The notes under the pieces were generated by a model. That model made no database searches. It was not told the DNA's origin and was given only the letters and a program-made list of their open reading frames with translations. Below are positions 32,014 to 41,389 of a DNA stretch of 64,000 nt, piece after piece. Each line of letters begins with the position of its first letter. Positions within the stretch are counted from its first letter, which is position 1. The position numbers and the translations under genes are program-made. The stretch is from Lentzea cavernae (GTDB lineage: Bacteria; Actinomycetota; Actinomycetes; Mycobacteriales; Pseudonocardiaceae), in NCBI RefSeq assembly GCF_014653695.1, contig NZ_BNAR01000016.1:62001-126000 (forward strand), given 5' to 3'.

Positions 32014-32744
32014 TGCGGGGTGAGCAGTGGAGCGGCGGATTCCCGTTGCTCAGCAGCCTGCTGGACCCGCGCGACGCACCGGCGTTCACCCTCCAGCCCA
32101 CACCTGATCCGATTGTGCGCGGCCGTCCGCCGGTGGACGGCATGGACGCGGAACGCGCGGAGTTCCGCCGCACCCACCACTCCTGCCCCGAGGACGACGC
32201 CGAACTGGACGCCTTGGCCCTGCGGCTCTACCTGGACGGACGTGCGCCCGGCCTCGACACGGGCCTGCGCGGGGGCGTGCCCGGCCCGCACGTCGCGTTC
32301 GCCCGGTGCGCGGCGGCCGGACTCGCACGCCTGGCCCCGCACCGGGGACCGGCGGTGGCGCGGTGCACGCCCTCCGCCGCGGAGTGGGGTTTCTGCCGCC
32401 TGGGCACCGAACTGACGGAGTGGGGCTTCCTGACGCTCGGCGCCGACAGCCACCCGATGTCCGGCCTCGCCGTGTGGTCGATGTCGGGGCGCCGGATCGG
32501 TGACGAGGTCGTCTTCGCGCCGGGCACGAGCTTCCGCGTGGTCGGCCTGCGGGAGCGCGGACTGCTCCTGCTGCGGGAGCTGGCCGCCTCCGAGGTCGGT
32601 GGGGCACCGGCGCACGCCGAGCTCGACGACCTCACCCGCCGCGCACTGCTGCGCTTCGCCGACGCACCGAGCCGGACCGACCAGTGGCCGCCACCCAGCC
32701 ACGTGCCGGGATTCGCCGTGACCGAACCAGGAGCGCACCGATGA
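32013..32744 (+). CDS. ADP-ribosyltransferase-like protein
   Basis: A 243-residue protein. The C-terminal half follows the order of ART motifs: an Arg in LRGGVPGP, a central strand region EWGFLTLGADS, then VWSMSGRRI, and DEVVFAPGTSFRVVG. The last resembles the catalytic-Glu strand followed by P-G-T-x-F of mono-ADP-ribosyltransferases. The S-T-S element is not clear, so activity is uncertain. No signal peptide. It overlaps the next gene by ATGA. It could be a toxin, or a degenerate ART fold used for binding in the T7SS island. Confidence 0.6.
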   Translation: MRGEQWSGGFPLLSSLLDPRDAPAFTLQPTPDPIVRGRPPVDGMDAERAEFRRTHHSCPEDDAELDALALRLYLDGRAPGLDTGLRGGVPGPHVAFARCAAAGLARLAPHRGPAVARCTPSAAEWGFCRLGTELTEWGFLTLGADSHPMSGLAVWSMSGRRIGDEVVFAPGTSFRVVGLRERGLLLLRELAASEVGGAPAHAELDDLTRRALLRFADAPSRTDQWPPPSHVPGFAVTEPGAHR

Positions 32745-33250
32745 CCGAGGACCAGGCCGAGCCGCGACTGCTGCTGCTCATCGACCCGGCGCAGGACCCG
32801 GAGCAGGAACCGCCGTGGGAGTTCGTGCTGGGTGCGTGGCCGGTGGACGCCGGCGGCGTGCGCGGCCGGTTCCAGCCCAACCCGATCTACCGGCCCTCGG
32901 CGCCGGACGGTCCGCTCGATCCCGTGGACGCGGTGCTGCGCGCGATGACCGAGGACGACGAGGCGGTGCTGGAGCTCAGGCCCACGTTGCGGGACGTGCT
33001 GCTCTCCGTCGCCGTGGACGAGACCTCGACGGCGTTGGTCCGCCCCGGTCCGGACGGCGGGGCGGTGGTGCTGGTGGCGACCGCGTACGGGCACCGCGAG
33101 CACGTGGAGTCGCCCGCGTGGCTGGACGTCACGGTCGAAGAGCTCGCGAAGGCGTTGCCCGCCACCGGTGTCGACGTGCTGATCAACTCGGGCTCCCCGG
33201 CGTCGCTGCGGCTCAGCGCGGACGCGATCCGCGACGCCGCCGCGGAGTGA
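32741..33250 (+). CDS. Type VII secretion system-associated protein, second copy
   Basis: A 169-residue paralogue of the protein at 28465: LLLLIDPAQDP, FVLGAWPVDAGG, FQPNPIYRP, DPVDAVLR and VLINSGSPASLRLS occur in the same order. It is shorter at the C-terminus. Its coupling to the ART-like gene mirrors the coupling of the first copy to the giant effector operon, suggesting each copy serves its own partner. It ends directly against the stop of a convergent pseudogene. Confidence 0.75.
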   Translation: MTEDQAEPRLLLLIDPAQDPEQEPPWEFVLGAWPVDAGGVRGRFQPNPIYRPSAPDGPLDPVDAVLRAMTEDDEAVLELRPTLRDVLLSVAVDETSTALVRPGPDGGAVVLVATAYGHREHVESPAWLDVTVEELAKALPATGVDVLINSGSPASLRLSADAIRDAAAE

Positions 33251-33492
33251 TCAGTCGCGCACCCGACCGGCGGACCGCGCCGGCGCCACCACCGTGCGCC
33301 GCACCTCGAGGAGCCGCTCGGTGAGCTCGCTCGTCAGCGCCGGTTCCGTCGACACCCGCGAGTCGCGGATGCCGACCCGGGTCGCCTTCGGGCCGCGTTC
33401 GCCCTTGGCCGCCACGAACTCGACGCGCAGCCCCGCGGCTCGTCGTGACTGATCACCGTTCCCGTCAGCGGCAACGCCGCCTCCTCAGCCAC
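33251..33492 (-). pseudogene. Cold-shock-domain protein remnant
   Basis: Read on the minus strand, a GTG at 33492 overlaps the end of the LuxR-type gene by eight bases and gives LTGTVISHDEPRG, matching the first strand of a cold-shock domain. The continuation GLRVEFVAAKGERGPKATRVGI, matching the last strands of the same domain, is in another frame directly after. The central RNA-binding part (about 40 residues) is missing. An internal deletion with frameshift is the simplest reading. Without it, this would be a normal actinomycete cold-shock-like protein. Confidence 0.6.
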
Positions 33493-36184
33493 GCCCGGTT
33501 CCCCCGGCGGTCAGCGCCTCGTCCAGGATCGCCTGTGAGAGCTCGATCCTGGACGTCAGGCCGTGACGGGCGAACAACCGGCTCAGCCGGCCCTCGACGC
33601 TCTTGTCGCTCGTGCGCAGCGTGGCCGCGATCTGCTTGTTGCTGAGCCCTTCGGCGGCCAGCACGGTCAGCAGGTACTCGTTCTCGGCGACGGCCTCCTG
33701 CCGTCCGGGGACGGTCACGCCGAGCTCGCGCATCAGGTTGCGGGCCCGTGCCCGGTAGAGGAACGCGCCCAGCTCGCCCAGTTCGGCGTAGACCGGTCCG
33801 AGCACCGCGGCCGGCGCGGCACCGTGCTTCACCAGCCTGGCCCGGATGACAGCGCTCTCACCGGGGTGACCGCGCTCCTGCAGGCGGCGCAGGCACTCCT
33901 GGGTCGCGGCGGCGTCCCCGCCGACGACGGCGCGGACGAACGCCGCGTGCATGGTGACCCGGCTCGTCGGCATGGTGGCCGCGAGTTCTTCCACGGCGCG
34001 CAGGCCTTCTTCGGCCGTGTCCGTCGCGCCGGTGTCCAGTGCGAGGTCGACGAGCTCTGCCCAGCCCAGGTCGGCGCCCACGAGCAGCCCGCGGCCGGCA
34101 GCGGAGTGCAGCGTGGCGCGCAGGCGTGAGATCGCTCCCCCGGTGTCGCCCAGCGCCCGGTCGACCAGCCCCTCGGCCATGTCGAGGAGGTGGGCCAGCA
34201 CGGGCGTCGTGGTGCGCGCGGCGGCCAGCAGCTTCCTGGCGGTCAGCACCTTTCCCTGCGCCACCAACGCGGAGACGGTCGCGTGGTGCATCCCGGCGTT
34301 GCCCGCGTCGAAACTGCACGCGGACCGGTCGGCCACACCGCGCCGCGCCGTCTCGGCCGCCACGTCGAACTGTCCGCGCAACGCCGCCGCCATCGCCTGG
34401 TCGCTGCGCTGCATCCGGTGCCAGTCAAGGCCTTCCTCGATCAGCAGCTTGTCGGCCCGGTCGAGATCACCGATGACCAGCAGTGCGGTGACGTGCGCGT
34501 TGACGTGGTCGAAGCGGCGATGCGCGCTGGTGCGCGGCGGCCAGCCTGCCTTGGTCTCCAGGCTCTGCTCGAACCGTTCCGGGTTGCCCTGCCAGAGTTC
34601 TGTCATGGTCAGCAGCAACTGGCTCAAGGGGTCCTCGGACGAGCCGGGCACCAGCTCACCCGCCTCCCGCCAGCGGTCGAGCATGCCGAACGCCAGCGCA
34701 CTGGTGACGACCGTCGGCGGGAACGGCTCCGTCGTGGTGCGTTCGGCCAGGGCCCGCAGCACTTCGGTGTGGCCCAGGCTGCTCAACGCGTACACGGCCA
34801 TCGCCTGGAGTTCCTGCACGGTGACGGAGTTCAGCTGGTCCGCGTACTCGGCGAGCAGGAGCAGCGCGCCCCGCAGGCTCTGTTCGCGGTCTCCGCGGAC
34901 GTGGCAGGCGGTGGTGTGCTGAAGCAGCACCACCGACCGTTGGGTGCGGTCGTCCGACAGTTCGGTCGCGGCGCCCAGCCAGCGCTGGGCCAGGTCGGCG
35001 CGGGCTGTCGCCGACCTGCTCAGCAGTTCCCCGAGTGCTCGCCGCGAGTCGACCAGTCGGCCCGCGTCGGCGATGAGGTTCGTGAAGTGGTCCTCGTCCG
35101 CGCACGTGGCGGCGCCGTTCCAGACGGACGTCACGGCCTGGGCGGCGAGGTGGCGTCGTTCGAACGGGCCGCGCGCGGCGACGAGCGCCTCGGCCACCAG
35201 GGGGATCTGGAACCGCCACGACGCGCCACCCAGACCGCGGTGCAGGACGCCCTCGGCGCGCAGGACGTCGATCAGCCGCTCGACTTCGCGCACCGGCAGG
35301 TTCAGTGCGGCACCAACGAGTTCGGGCACGGCGGCGCCGAACGGGGCGAGCGTGGCGACCGCCTTGGCCACGGCCCACGCGTCGGGGCCGAGTTCGCGGA
35401 CGGCGCGCAGCAGCGGCCCCGGCGGGAGAGCACCGCTGGGGCCCGTCGCGGCCACCAGGTACGCGCGCTGGTCGACCACGCGGATCGCCCGGTCGGCGCG
35501 CAGCTGGTCGAGCGTCTCACCGACAGCGGCGGGAATCCCGCGGCTGAGCCTCAGGACGTGGTCGGCGAGCGCGTCGTCCGGAACGGCCTGCAGCGCGAGC
35601 GCCGTCGTCCGCCGGACCTCCTCCGGCCGCAGCGGACGCAGCCGGACCGACTCCACCAGACCGGCGCGCCGCAACCGGGCGGCGGCAGCACGACCGGTGA
35701 TGCCGGGCGCGGGTGTGCGGGTGGCGACCACGCACGTCAGCGGACTGTCGGCGACCTGCTGGACCAGCGCCTCCAGCACGGCGAGCGAGTCGGGGTCGAT
35801 CCACTGCGCGTCGTCGATCAGCAGCACCGGCTTCGGGCCGGACCTCCTGAGCGCCGCCGCCGCCGAGGTGGCCGCGCTCCTCGCCACGTCGGGCTTTCCG
35901 GCGGCACCGACGACCGGGCCGAGCGAGGCCCAGATCGACTCGCTGCGCACCGGCCCGCGCAGCCCGACGATCGAGTCGTGGGGCGATGCGGCGTCGGGAA
36001 GGGCGAACCGCGCGGGCATCGCGTTGCCGTCGCTGGTGAACCGCATGGCGGTGACGTGCCGCCCGTCCGCGGTCAGCAGGGCGCTCAGCCGGGCGAGCAG
36101 CTGGGTGCGGCCGACGCCCGCGGGCCCGGTGACGGACACCAGGGGCGTGCGCGCCGCGCGGATGGTGCCGAGGATCTCGTCCAC
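33485..36184 (-). CDS. Large ATPase LuxR-family regulator (LAL type)
   Basis: An 899-residue protein, the usual LAL size. The N-terminal ATPase has GPAGVGRTQL at about residue 20, where the Walker A Lys is Arg, and Walker B VLLIDDAQWID. A long helical middle follows. The C-terminal LuxR helix-turn-helix is in NEYLLTVLAAEGLSNKQIAATL. The start is a GTG at 36184 with no earlier in-frame start. It is divergent from the EccA-like gene across 188 bases, so it is a good candidate regulator of the secretion locus. The Arg in Walker A may weaken ATP hydrolysis. Confidence 0.85.
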   Translation of the reverse strand: MDEILGTIRAARTPLVSVTGPAGVGRTQLLARLSALLTADGRHVTAMRFTSDGNAMPARFALPDAASPHDSIVGLRGPVRSESIWASLGPVVGAAGKPDVARSAATSAAAALRRSGPKPVLLIDDAQWIDPDSLAVLEALVQQVADSPLTCVVATRTPAPGITGRAAAARLRRAGLVESVRLRPLRPEEVRRTTALALQAVPDDALADHVLRLSRGIPAAVGETLDQLRADRAIRVVDQRAYLVAATGPSGALPPGPLLRAVRELGPDAWAVAKAVATLAPFGAAVPELVGAALNLPVREVERLIDVLRAEGVLHRGLGGASWRFQIPLVAEALVAARGPFERRHLAAQAVTSVWNGAATCADEDHFTNLIADAGRLVDSRRALGELLSRSATARADLAQRWLGAATELSDDRTQRSVVLLQHTTACHVRGDREQSLRGALLLLAEYADQLNSVTVQELQAMAVYALSSLGHTEVLRALAERTTTEPFPPTVVTSALAFGMLDRWREAGELVPGSSEDPLSQLLLTMTELWQGNPERFEQSLETKAGWPPRTSAHRRFDHVNAHVTALLVIGDLDRADKLLIEEGLDWHRMQRSDQAMAAALRGQFDVAAETARRGVADRSACSFDAGNAGMHHATVSALVAQGKVLTARKLLAAARTTTPVLAHLLDMAEGLVDRALGDTGGAISRLRATLHSAAGRGLLVGADLGWAELVDLALDTGATDTAEEGLRAVEELAATMPTSRVTMHAAFVRAVVGGDAAATQECLRRLQERGHPGESAVIRARLVKHGAAPAAVLGPVYAELGELGAFLYRARARNLMRELGVTVPGRQEAVAENEYLLTVLAAEGLSNKQIAATLRTSDKSVEGRLSRLFARHGLTSRIELSQAILDEALTAGGTGRG

Positions 36185-36372
36185 GCCCCGATCATCGGCC
36201 GGGCGGCGGTCGTGTCGAGCGACTCGTCCGGCACGGGGCGTTTTGAGTCGTCCACTGTGCCCGAAGTGCTCGCCGAGGCGCGGCGTAGAGGTTTTGTGGA
36301 GTCCGGCTTGATCACCTGGGCGCGGGCCTGGTCGTACGCGGGCTCGGCCCGCGGACTGCGAGGAGCCGGAAA

Positions 36373-38766
36373 GTGAGCCAGAACGTCATCAGGGTCACCC
36401 AGACGCCAGGACACGGGCATCCCCGGGTCGGCGACGCGGTGGCCGGTGCGCCGTCGGGAGCGCTCATCCTCGTCGGACCGGGGCGCTACCACGAGAACAT
36501 CGTGCTGTCGAAGCCGGTGACCATCACCGCGGAGGAAGGACCGGGAACGGTCCACCTCGTCGCGTCGTCCGGTCCCGTCGTGGCGGTGGACGCCGAGTCC
36601 GCGTCGCTCAACGGCGTGACGGTGACGTCGTCGGACGTGGAGAGCCCGGCGGTGGTCGTCGCCCGCGGCCGGCTCGACCTGAGCGAGTGCGCGCTCTCCT
36701 CCGACGGCTGGGCGACGGTGTTCGCGGCGGGGGAGGGCACGCTGCTGATGCGTGACTGCTCGGTGCGCAACGGCACCGGGGCGGGTGTCGTGGTGACGTC
36801 ACCCCAGGGTAGCGCGCTGGAATCGTGCCGGATCGAGGACCTGGGCACGTCCGGTGTCGTCGTCGCGGACGAAGGCGCGCTGCGACTGCGGTTCTGCACC
36901 GTGCGCAACGCCGTGGGCAACGGGATCTGCCTCAACGGCCGCGGCCGGTTGACCGCGGAGGACACCGTCATCTCGGTGACCGGCAAGCCGGCCGTGGCGG
37001 TCGAGCAGGAAGCCGGCCTGACGGCCACGCGGTTGACCGTCTCGGATTCGGAGAGCGTCGGGTTCTACCTCGCGGGCACCGGTCCGATCACCCTGGAGGA
37101 CTGCCTGGTCGAGGGAGCCGGAGCCGACGGCTTCTTCGTCGACGAGCAGGCGGCCCCCGCGCTGCGCGGGTGCCGGGTGCGCGGTGCGCGAGGCGGCGGC
37201 ATGCACTTCACCGCGCGCTCGACCGGAACCGTGAGCGGGTGCGAGGTGTCCGAAGTGGACGGTGCTGGGCTGGTCGTGACCGACCGCAGCAGCCCCGAGT
37301 TCGACCAGGTGACGGTGTCGGGCTGCGGTTCGACCGGGGTCAGCGTGGCGGAGAACGCGGAACCGTTCTTCCGGCGGCTGCGGGTCGCCGGCTGCGACGG
37401 TGCGGCCGTCGAGTTCCACGGAGGAGCCCGCGGCACCGTCGAGAACCTCGAAATCGACGGGAGCCGTCACGCCGGACTCGTGGTGGCGGACGGGGCACGC
37501 CTGTCCGCGAGCGGTCTGAGCGTCCGGGGCACCGCCGACGCCGGGGTCAAGGTCGTCGGAGCCGCGCTCTCGCTGGCGGACAGCGCGATCGCCGGTGCGG
37601 GCGCCGAGGGCGTGCACGCCGGCGAGGGCGCCGACCTCTCCCTGGTGCGCTGCCGGGTGCAGAACAGCGCCGGAGCGGGATGCCTGTTCACCACGGGATC
37701 CTCCGGCACGGTGACCGAGTCGGAGTTCTCCTCCGGCAGCTCCGACGGCATCCGCATCGACACCGACGAAGCCGTGCGCATCTCCGGCTGCACCGTGCGG
37801 GACAACCACGGCAGCGGGGTGCGGCAGATTCGGCCGGGCACGGGGATCGAGGTCCTCGACCTGATCTCCGGCGGCAACCTCACCCCCGACGCGTTCGGCA
37901 CCGCGGCCACCGCCGATCCCGGCCCGTCGGCTCCTGCCGCCGCACCGCGTCCTGCCGCCGGCGATCCGCTCGGGGACCTGCAGGAGTTGGTCGGACTCGC
38001 GGGCGTCAAGCGCGAGGTGACCTCGCTGATCAACCTGAACAAGATGGCGAAGCGGCGCAAGGACGCCGGGCTGTCGGTGCCGCCGATGGCGCGGCACCTC
38101 GTCTTCGCCGGGGCGCCGGGGACGGGCAAGACGACGGTCGCGCGGCTCTACGGCCAGGTGCTGGCGCAGTTGGGCGTGCTGCGCAAGGGACAGCTCGTGG
38201 AGGTGGCCCGCGCGGACCTCGTCGCGCAGATCATCGGCGGCACGGCGATCAAGACCACCGAGGCGTTCAACACCGCCCTCGGGGGCGTGCTGTTCATCGA
38301 CGAGGCCTACACGCTCAGTTCCAGCAAGGGCGGCAACGGACCGGACTTCGGCCGCGAGGCGATCGACACGCTGGTGAAGCTGATGGAGGACCACCGCGAG
38401 GACGTCGTGGTCATCGCCGCGGGCTACTCCGCGGACATGTCGCGGTTCCTGGAGTCCAACCCCGGCATGGAGTCCCGCTTCAGCCGGACCATCGAGTTCG
38501 CCAACTACACCGCCGACGAACTCGTCACGATCGTCCGCTCGCAGTGCGCGAGGCACGACTACCGCCTCGACGGCGCCGCCGCCGACGTGCTCCTGCAGCA
38601 CTTCGAGGACATTCCCAAGGACGGGACCTTCGGCAACGGCCGCACGGCCAGGCGGGTCTTCGAGCGCATGGTCGACCGCCAGGCCTCGCGCCTGGCCGAG
38701 TCCGCCGAGGCGACGGCGGCCGAGCTGAGCCTGTTGACCGCCGCCGACCTGGAGACCATCAGCTGA
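36373..38766 (+). CDS. eccA: EccA-like AAA+ ATPase fused to an N-terminal beta-helix
   Basis: A 797-residue protein. Residues 1-500 are a right-handed parallel beta-helix: many short turns such as NGTGAGVVV, GTSGVVV and GADGFFV, each about 23 residues. Residues 535-797 are a CbbX/SpoVK/EccA AAA+ domain with GAPGTGKTT (about 581), Walker B VLFIDEAYTL (about 639) and the arginine-finger region MESRFSR. Classical EccA has a TPR-type N-terminus instead. The protein should be a cytosolic ATPase that handles T7SS substrates; the beta-helix might bind them. The GTG start follows GAGGAG. Confidence 0.82.
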   Translation: MSQNVIRVTQTPGHGHPRVGDAVAGAPSGALILVGPGRYHENIVLSKPVTITAEEGPGTVHLVASSGPVVAVDAESASLNGVTVTSSDVESPAVVVARGRLDLSECALSSDGWATVFAAGEGTLLMRDCSVRNGTGAGVVVTSPQGSALESCRIEDLGTSGVVVADEGALRLRFCTVRNAVGNGICLNGRGRLTAEDTVISVTGKPAVAVEQEAGLTATRLTVSDSESVGFYLAGTGPITLEDCLVEGAGADGFFVDEQAAPALRGCRVRGARGGGMHFTARSTGTVSGCEVSEVDGAGLVVTDRSSPEFDQVTVSGCGSTGVSVAENAEPFFRRLRVAGCDGAAVEFHGGARGTVENLEIDGSRHAGLVVADGARLSASGLSVRGTADAGVKVVGAALSLADSAIAGAGAEGVHAGEGADLSLVRCRVQNSAGAGCLFTTGSSGTVTESEFSSGSSDGIRIDTDEAVRISGCTVRDNHGSGVRQIRPGTGIEVLDLISGGNLTPDAFGTAATADPGPSAPAAAPRPAAGDPLGDLQELVGLAGVKREVTSLINLNKMAKRRKDAGLSVPPMARHLVFAGAPGTGKTTVARLYGQVLAQLGVLRKGQLVEVARADLVAQIIGGTAIKTTEAFNTALGGVLFIDEAYTLSSSKGGNGPDFGREAIDTLVKLMEDHREDVVVIAAGYSADMSRFLESNPGMESRFSRTIEFANYTADELVTIVRSQCARHDYRLDGAAADVLLQHFEDIPKDGTFGNGRTARRVFERMVDRQASRLAESAEATAAELSLLTAADLETIS

Positions 38767-38809
38767 CCTCCCGGCGCGGATTCCCCGTGCCGGACAGCGG
38801 GAGACAACG

Positions 38810-41389
38810 ATGAACGCAACAGGCGCGGGACGGCCTGGTGACCTGGTCGCCCGGCAGTCCGGGCCGCACGTCCTGATCCACCTGCGCGGCGAGGACTGCG
38901 CCCTGCCGGCGCTTCCCGTGCCACCGCTGGGCGAGGTCCTGGTCCGCGTGACGGACGCGGCCGCCCGCGAACCCGCGCTGCGGGCCGGTCTGCCGCGCCT
39001 GCTGCCGGTGCGGGGAGCGCGCGCGGTGCGGATCTGCCTCGACGGGCTGGGCCGCGATCACGTTGTCGCCCAGGGACTCGCGGACGTGTTCGGGATCGCC
39101 GTGATCGCCCCCGAAGGCGGCGTGAGCGGGCTTTCGGTGCTGTACTCCGGCCACGGCACGGGCAGCGCGGGCTGGTGCCGCTTCCAGCCGGGCCGGCCGG
39201 TGTCGTTCGCCGGTGTCCGGTACCCGGCACCGGAGTGGGAGTCGTCCCTGCCGACCACGGCCACGCGCGTCGGTGACGTCGTCGCCGAGCCCGTTCCCGC
39301 CGGTCTGGTGCTGCGCCGCGAGATGGCCCCGGCCGTGACCGCGGGGGATCGCGGCTTCGCGGTCGCCGTGCACCCCCGCTACCCGAAGATCGTCCTCACC
39401 GACTCCGCGCTCCGGCCGGCCGAAGCGGCCTCACTGGCCGGCCGGATCGTGCCCGGCGCCCTGATGGTCGTGCCGCAGGCGCCGGTGACCGCGAAACCGG
39501 CCTGGCTCACCGAGTTCGCCCACCACCTGGGCCGCGACGTCCTCCTCGCACCGGAGAACCCCTGCGGGTTCGCCACCGTCCTGCACCAGAGCGCCGCGGG
39601 ACAACGCACCGCCGACGTGGCACCACCCCCGCCCGGCTGGCAGCGCACCGGCCCCACGACCTACGCCCTCGGCCAGGTCGTGGCCGACGTCGTGCCGTCC
39701 GGACTGGTGCTGCGCCACGCCTCCACGCCACCGGTGCGGTCCCCGGAGGCCTGGGACCCGGTGCGGTGGACGTTGTGGCTCGGGGCGCCCGGCGAACAGG
39801 TGAGCCACGACCTGATGGCCGCCGCCGAACGTCTGCTGTCCAGTGTGGACGAACGTACCCGTGGCCTGGCTCGTGTGCGGGTCGGCGGGGTGCTCGACGA
39901 CCGGTCCGCGGCGTTGCTCGCCGCCGGGCGCAGGTCGCCGGTACCCGTTGAGCAGCCCACGCAACGGTTCGCCGCGGTTCGGGACGAGCGCCCGACCGAG
40001 GTGCTGCCGGTGGTGGCCGAGGACCGCCCTGTCGAACGCGCGGACGAGCGTCCGGTCGAACGCGTGGCTGAGCGGCTGGCCGAGCGGCTCGGTGGTCCGA
40101 TGCCGGCCGAGGCACCACAGGCGCCGCCTCTCGCTGCGCCCGAACCGGCCTCCGAAGCGCCGATTCCCCCGGCTTCACCACCGCCCGCGCCGCAACTCTC
40201 CCCGCCGATGCAGGCCGTTGCGCGGCCGGCGTTCCTCACGACGTCCTCCTCCGTGCCAACGGTGTCCGGCCCGACCCGCACACCGACACCTGCCCCCACC
40301 AGAACGCCAGACCTGCCCAGAACACCGGACCTGCCCAGAACACCGGACCTGCCCAGAACGCCAGACCAATCCAGCACACCTGGCCCGTCGCCCACTTCAA
40401 GCGCCGCTCAGCAGCCCGCACCCGTGCCGCCCGCACCCGTGCCGCCCGCACCCGTGCAGACCCCATCCGTGCCACCCCCACCCAGCGCGCCTTCTCCGCC
40501 CGCCGACACCACCCCCGCACCACCACCCACCCCGGTCCCGATCCCTCCACCCGCCACGGATCCGGCACCCGCCCACCCGAAGCGGCCCCTGTCCGTCCCC
40601 GACCGCCCCAGCACCGCCGCCGAACAGGCCAGGTTCGCCGCCGCGGCCGGCGAGGCGTTCGGCGAAGCCCTCGCCACGGTCAACGCGGCGCTCGCCACGT
40701 GGCCCGCCATGCGGCAGGGCGAAGGGCTGGGCGTGAAAGCCGACTACGTGGCCGTGTGCCTGTACCTGGCGCGCGGGAACACCGCGGCGGAGCTGAACCA
40801 GGCCGTCCGGGACGGGCGGGGCGGCACGCTCGACTGTCTCGTCGAGTGCCTGGCCTCGGGCATCCGCAGACTTCCCACGCACAGGAGGGCCGTGTTGCGC
40901 CAAGGCAGGGTCGGGCAGTCGCTGGAGCACACGAGCGAACCCGGCACGGTGCTGACCGAGCCGGGGTTCCTCACCGGCAGCACCGAACTCGACATCGCGG
41001 TGCCTGACGCCGACCTCGACGTGCTGATCTGGCCGTCGACGGCGCGGCGCACCGCCGAGCTCGCGGACGGGGCCGCTGTGAACCACGCGATCTTCTACGC
41101 CGGTGCCCGGTTCAAGGCGCTCGCGGTCCGCACGCCCGAACCGTCCGAAGAAGCTCCCAGGGTGGCCGCGCTCTTCCGGGAGCTGGGGCCCGCCGAGCCC
41201 ACGCCGGAGAGCGGGGAGCTCGACGAGCGCGACCTCGCGGTGCTGGCGAAGCTCGACCAGGTGCTGGTGCGGAGGCACGCGGCGGCGTTGCGGCTGGTCG
41301 AGGACGAGGACGCGGCCATCCGGCTGACGACCCCGATGGTCCGGTGGCACGACAGCACGGCGGGCGCCACCGCCACCCTCGCCTCGTGA
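38810..41389 (+). CDS. T7SS-locus protein with proline-rich linker and ART-like C-terminal domain
   Basis: An 859-residue protein. Residues 1-400 form a globular region with two related halves (VVAEPVPAGLVLR and VVADVVPSGLVLR). Residues 400-605 are a low-complexity proline-rich linker with RTPDLP repeats. The C-terminal 250 residues follow ART-fold order: RRAVLRQGRV, LTEPGFLTGST, LIWPSTARRT and HAIFYAGARFKAL. The expected catalytic Glu position is not acidic, so the enzyme may be dead. It has no membrane segment, so it is not EccE. It overlaps mycP by GTGA, so it belongs with the machine. Its role is unknown. Confidence 0.75.
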   Translation: MNATGAGRPGDLVARQSGPHVLIHLRGEDCALPALPVPPLGEVLVRVTDAAAREPALRAGLPRLLPVRGARAVRICLDGLGRDHVVAQGLADVFGIAVIAPEGGVSGLSVLYSGHGTGSAGWCRFQPGRPVSFAGVRYPAPEWESSLPTTATRVGDVVAEPVPAGLVLRREMAPAVTAGDRGFAVAVHPRYPKIVLTDSALRPAEAASLAGRIVPGALMVVPQAPVTAKPAWLTEFAHHLGRDVLLAPENPCGFATVLHQSAAGQRTADVAPPPPGWQRTGPTTYALGQVVADVVPSGLVLRHASTPPVRSPEAWDPVRWTLWLGAPGEQVSHDLMAAAERLLSSVDERTRGLARVRVGGVLDDRSAALLAAGRRSPVPVEQPTQRFAAVRDERPTEVLPVVAEDRPVERADERPVERVAERLAERLGGPMPAEAPQAPPLAAPEPASEAPIPPASPPPAPQLSPPMQAVARPAFLTTSSSVPTVSGPTRTPTPAPTRTPDLPRTPDLPRTPDLPRTPDQSSTPGPSPTSSAAQQPAPVPPAPVPPAPVQTPSVPPPPSAPSPPADTTPAPPPTPVPIPPPATDPAPAHPKRPLSVPDRPSTAAEQARFAAAAGEAFGEALATVNAALATWPAMRQGEGLGVKADYVAVCLYLARGNTAAELNQAVRDGRGGTLDCLVECLASGIRRLPTHRRAVLRQGRVGQSLEHTSEPGTVLTEPGFLTGSTELDIAVPDADLDVLIWPSTARRTAELADGAAVNHAIFYAGARFKALAVRTPEPSEEAPRVAALFRELGPAEPTPESGELDERDLAVLAKLDQVLVRRHAAALRLVEDEDAAIRLTTPMVRWHDSTAGATATLAS
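40301..40372 (+). repeat. Four 18-bp tandem repeats in the proline-rich linker
   Basis: Units begin at 40301, 40319, 40337 and 40355. Each encodes RTPDLP, the last RTPDQS. The two middle units are identical, which suggests recent slippage. A second run of 15-base units encoding APVPP lies about 40415-40460. Both extend a flexible linker between two globular domains. Confidence 0.85.
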
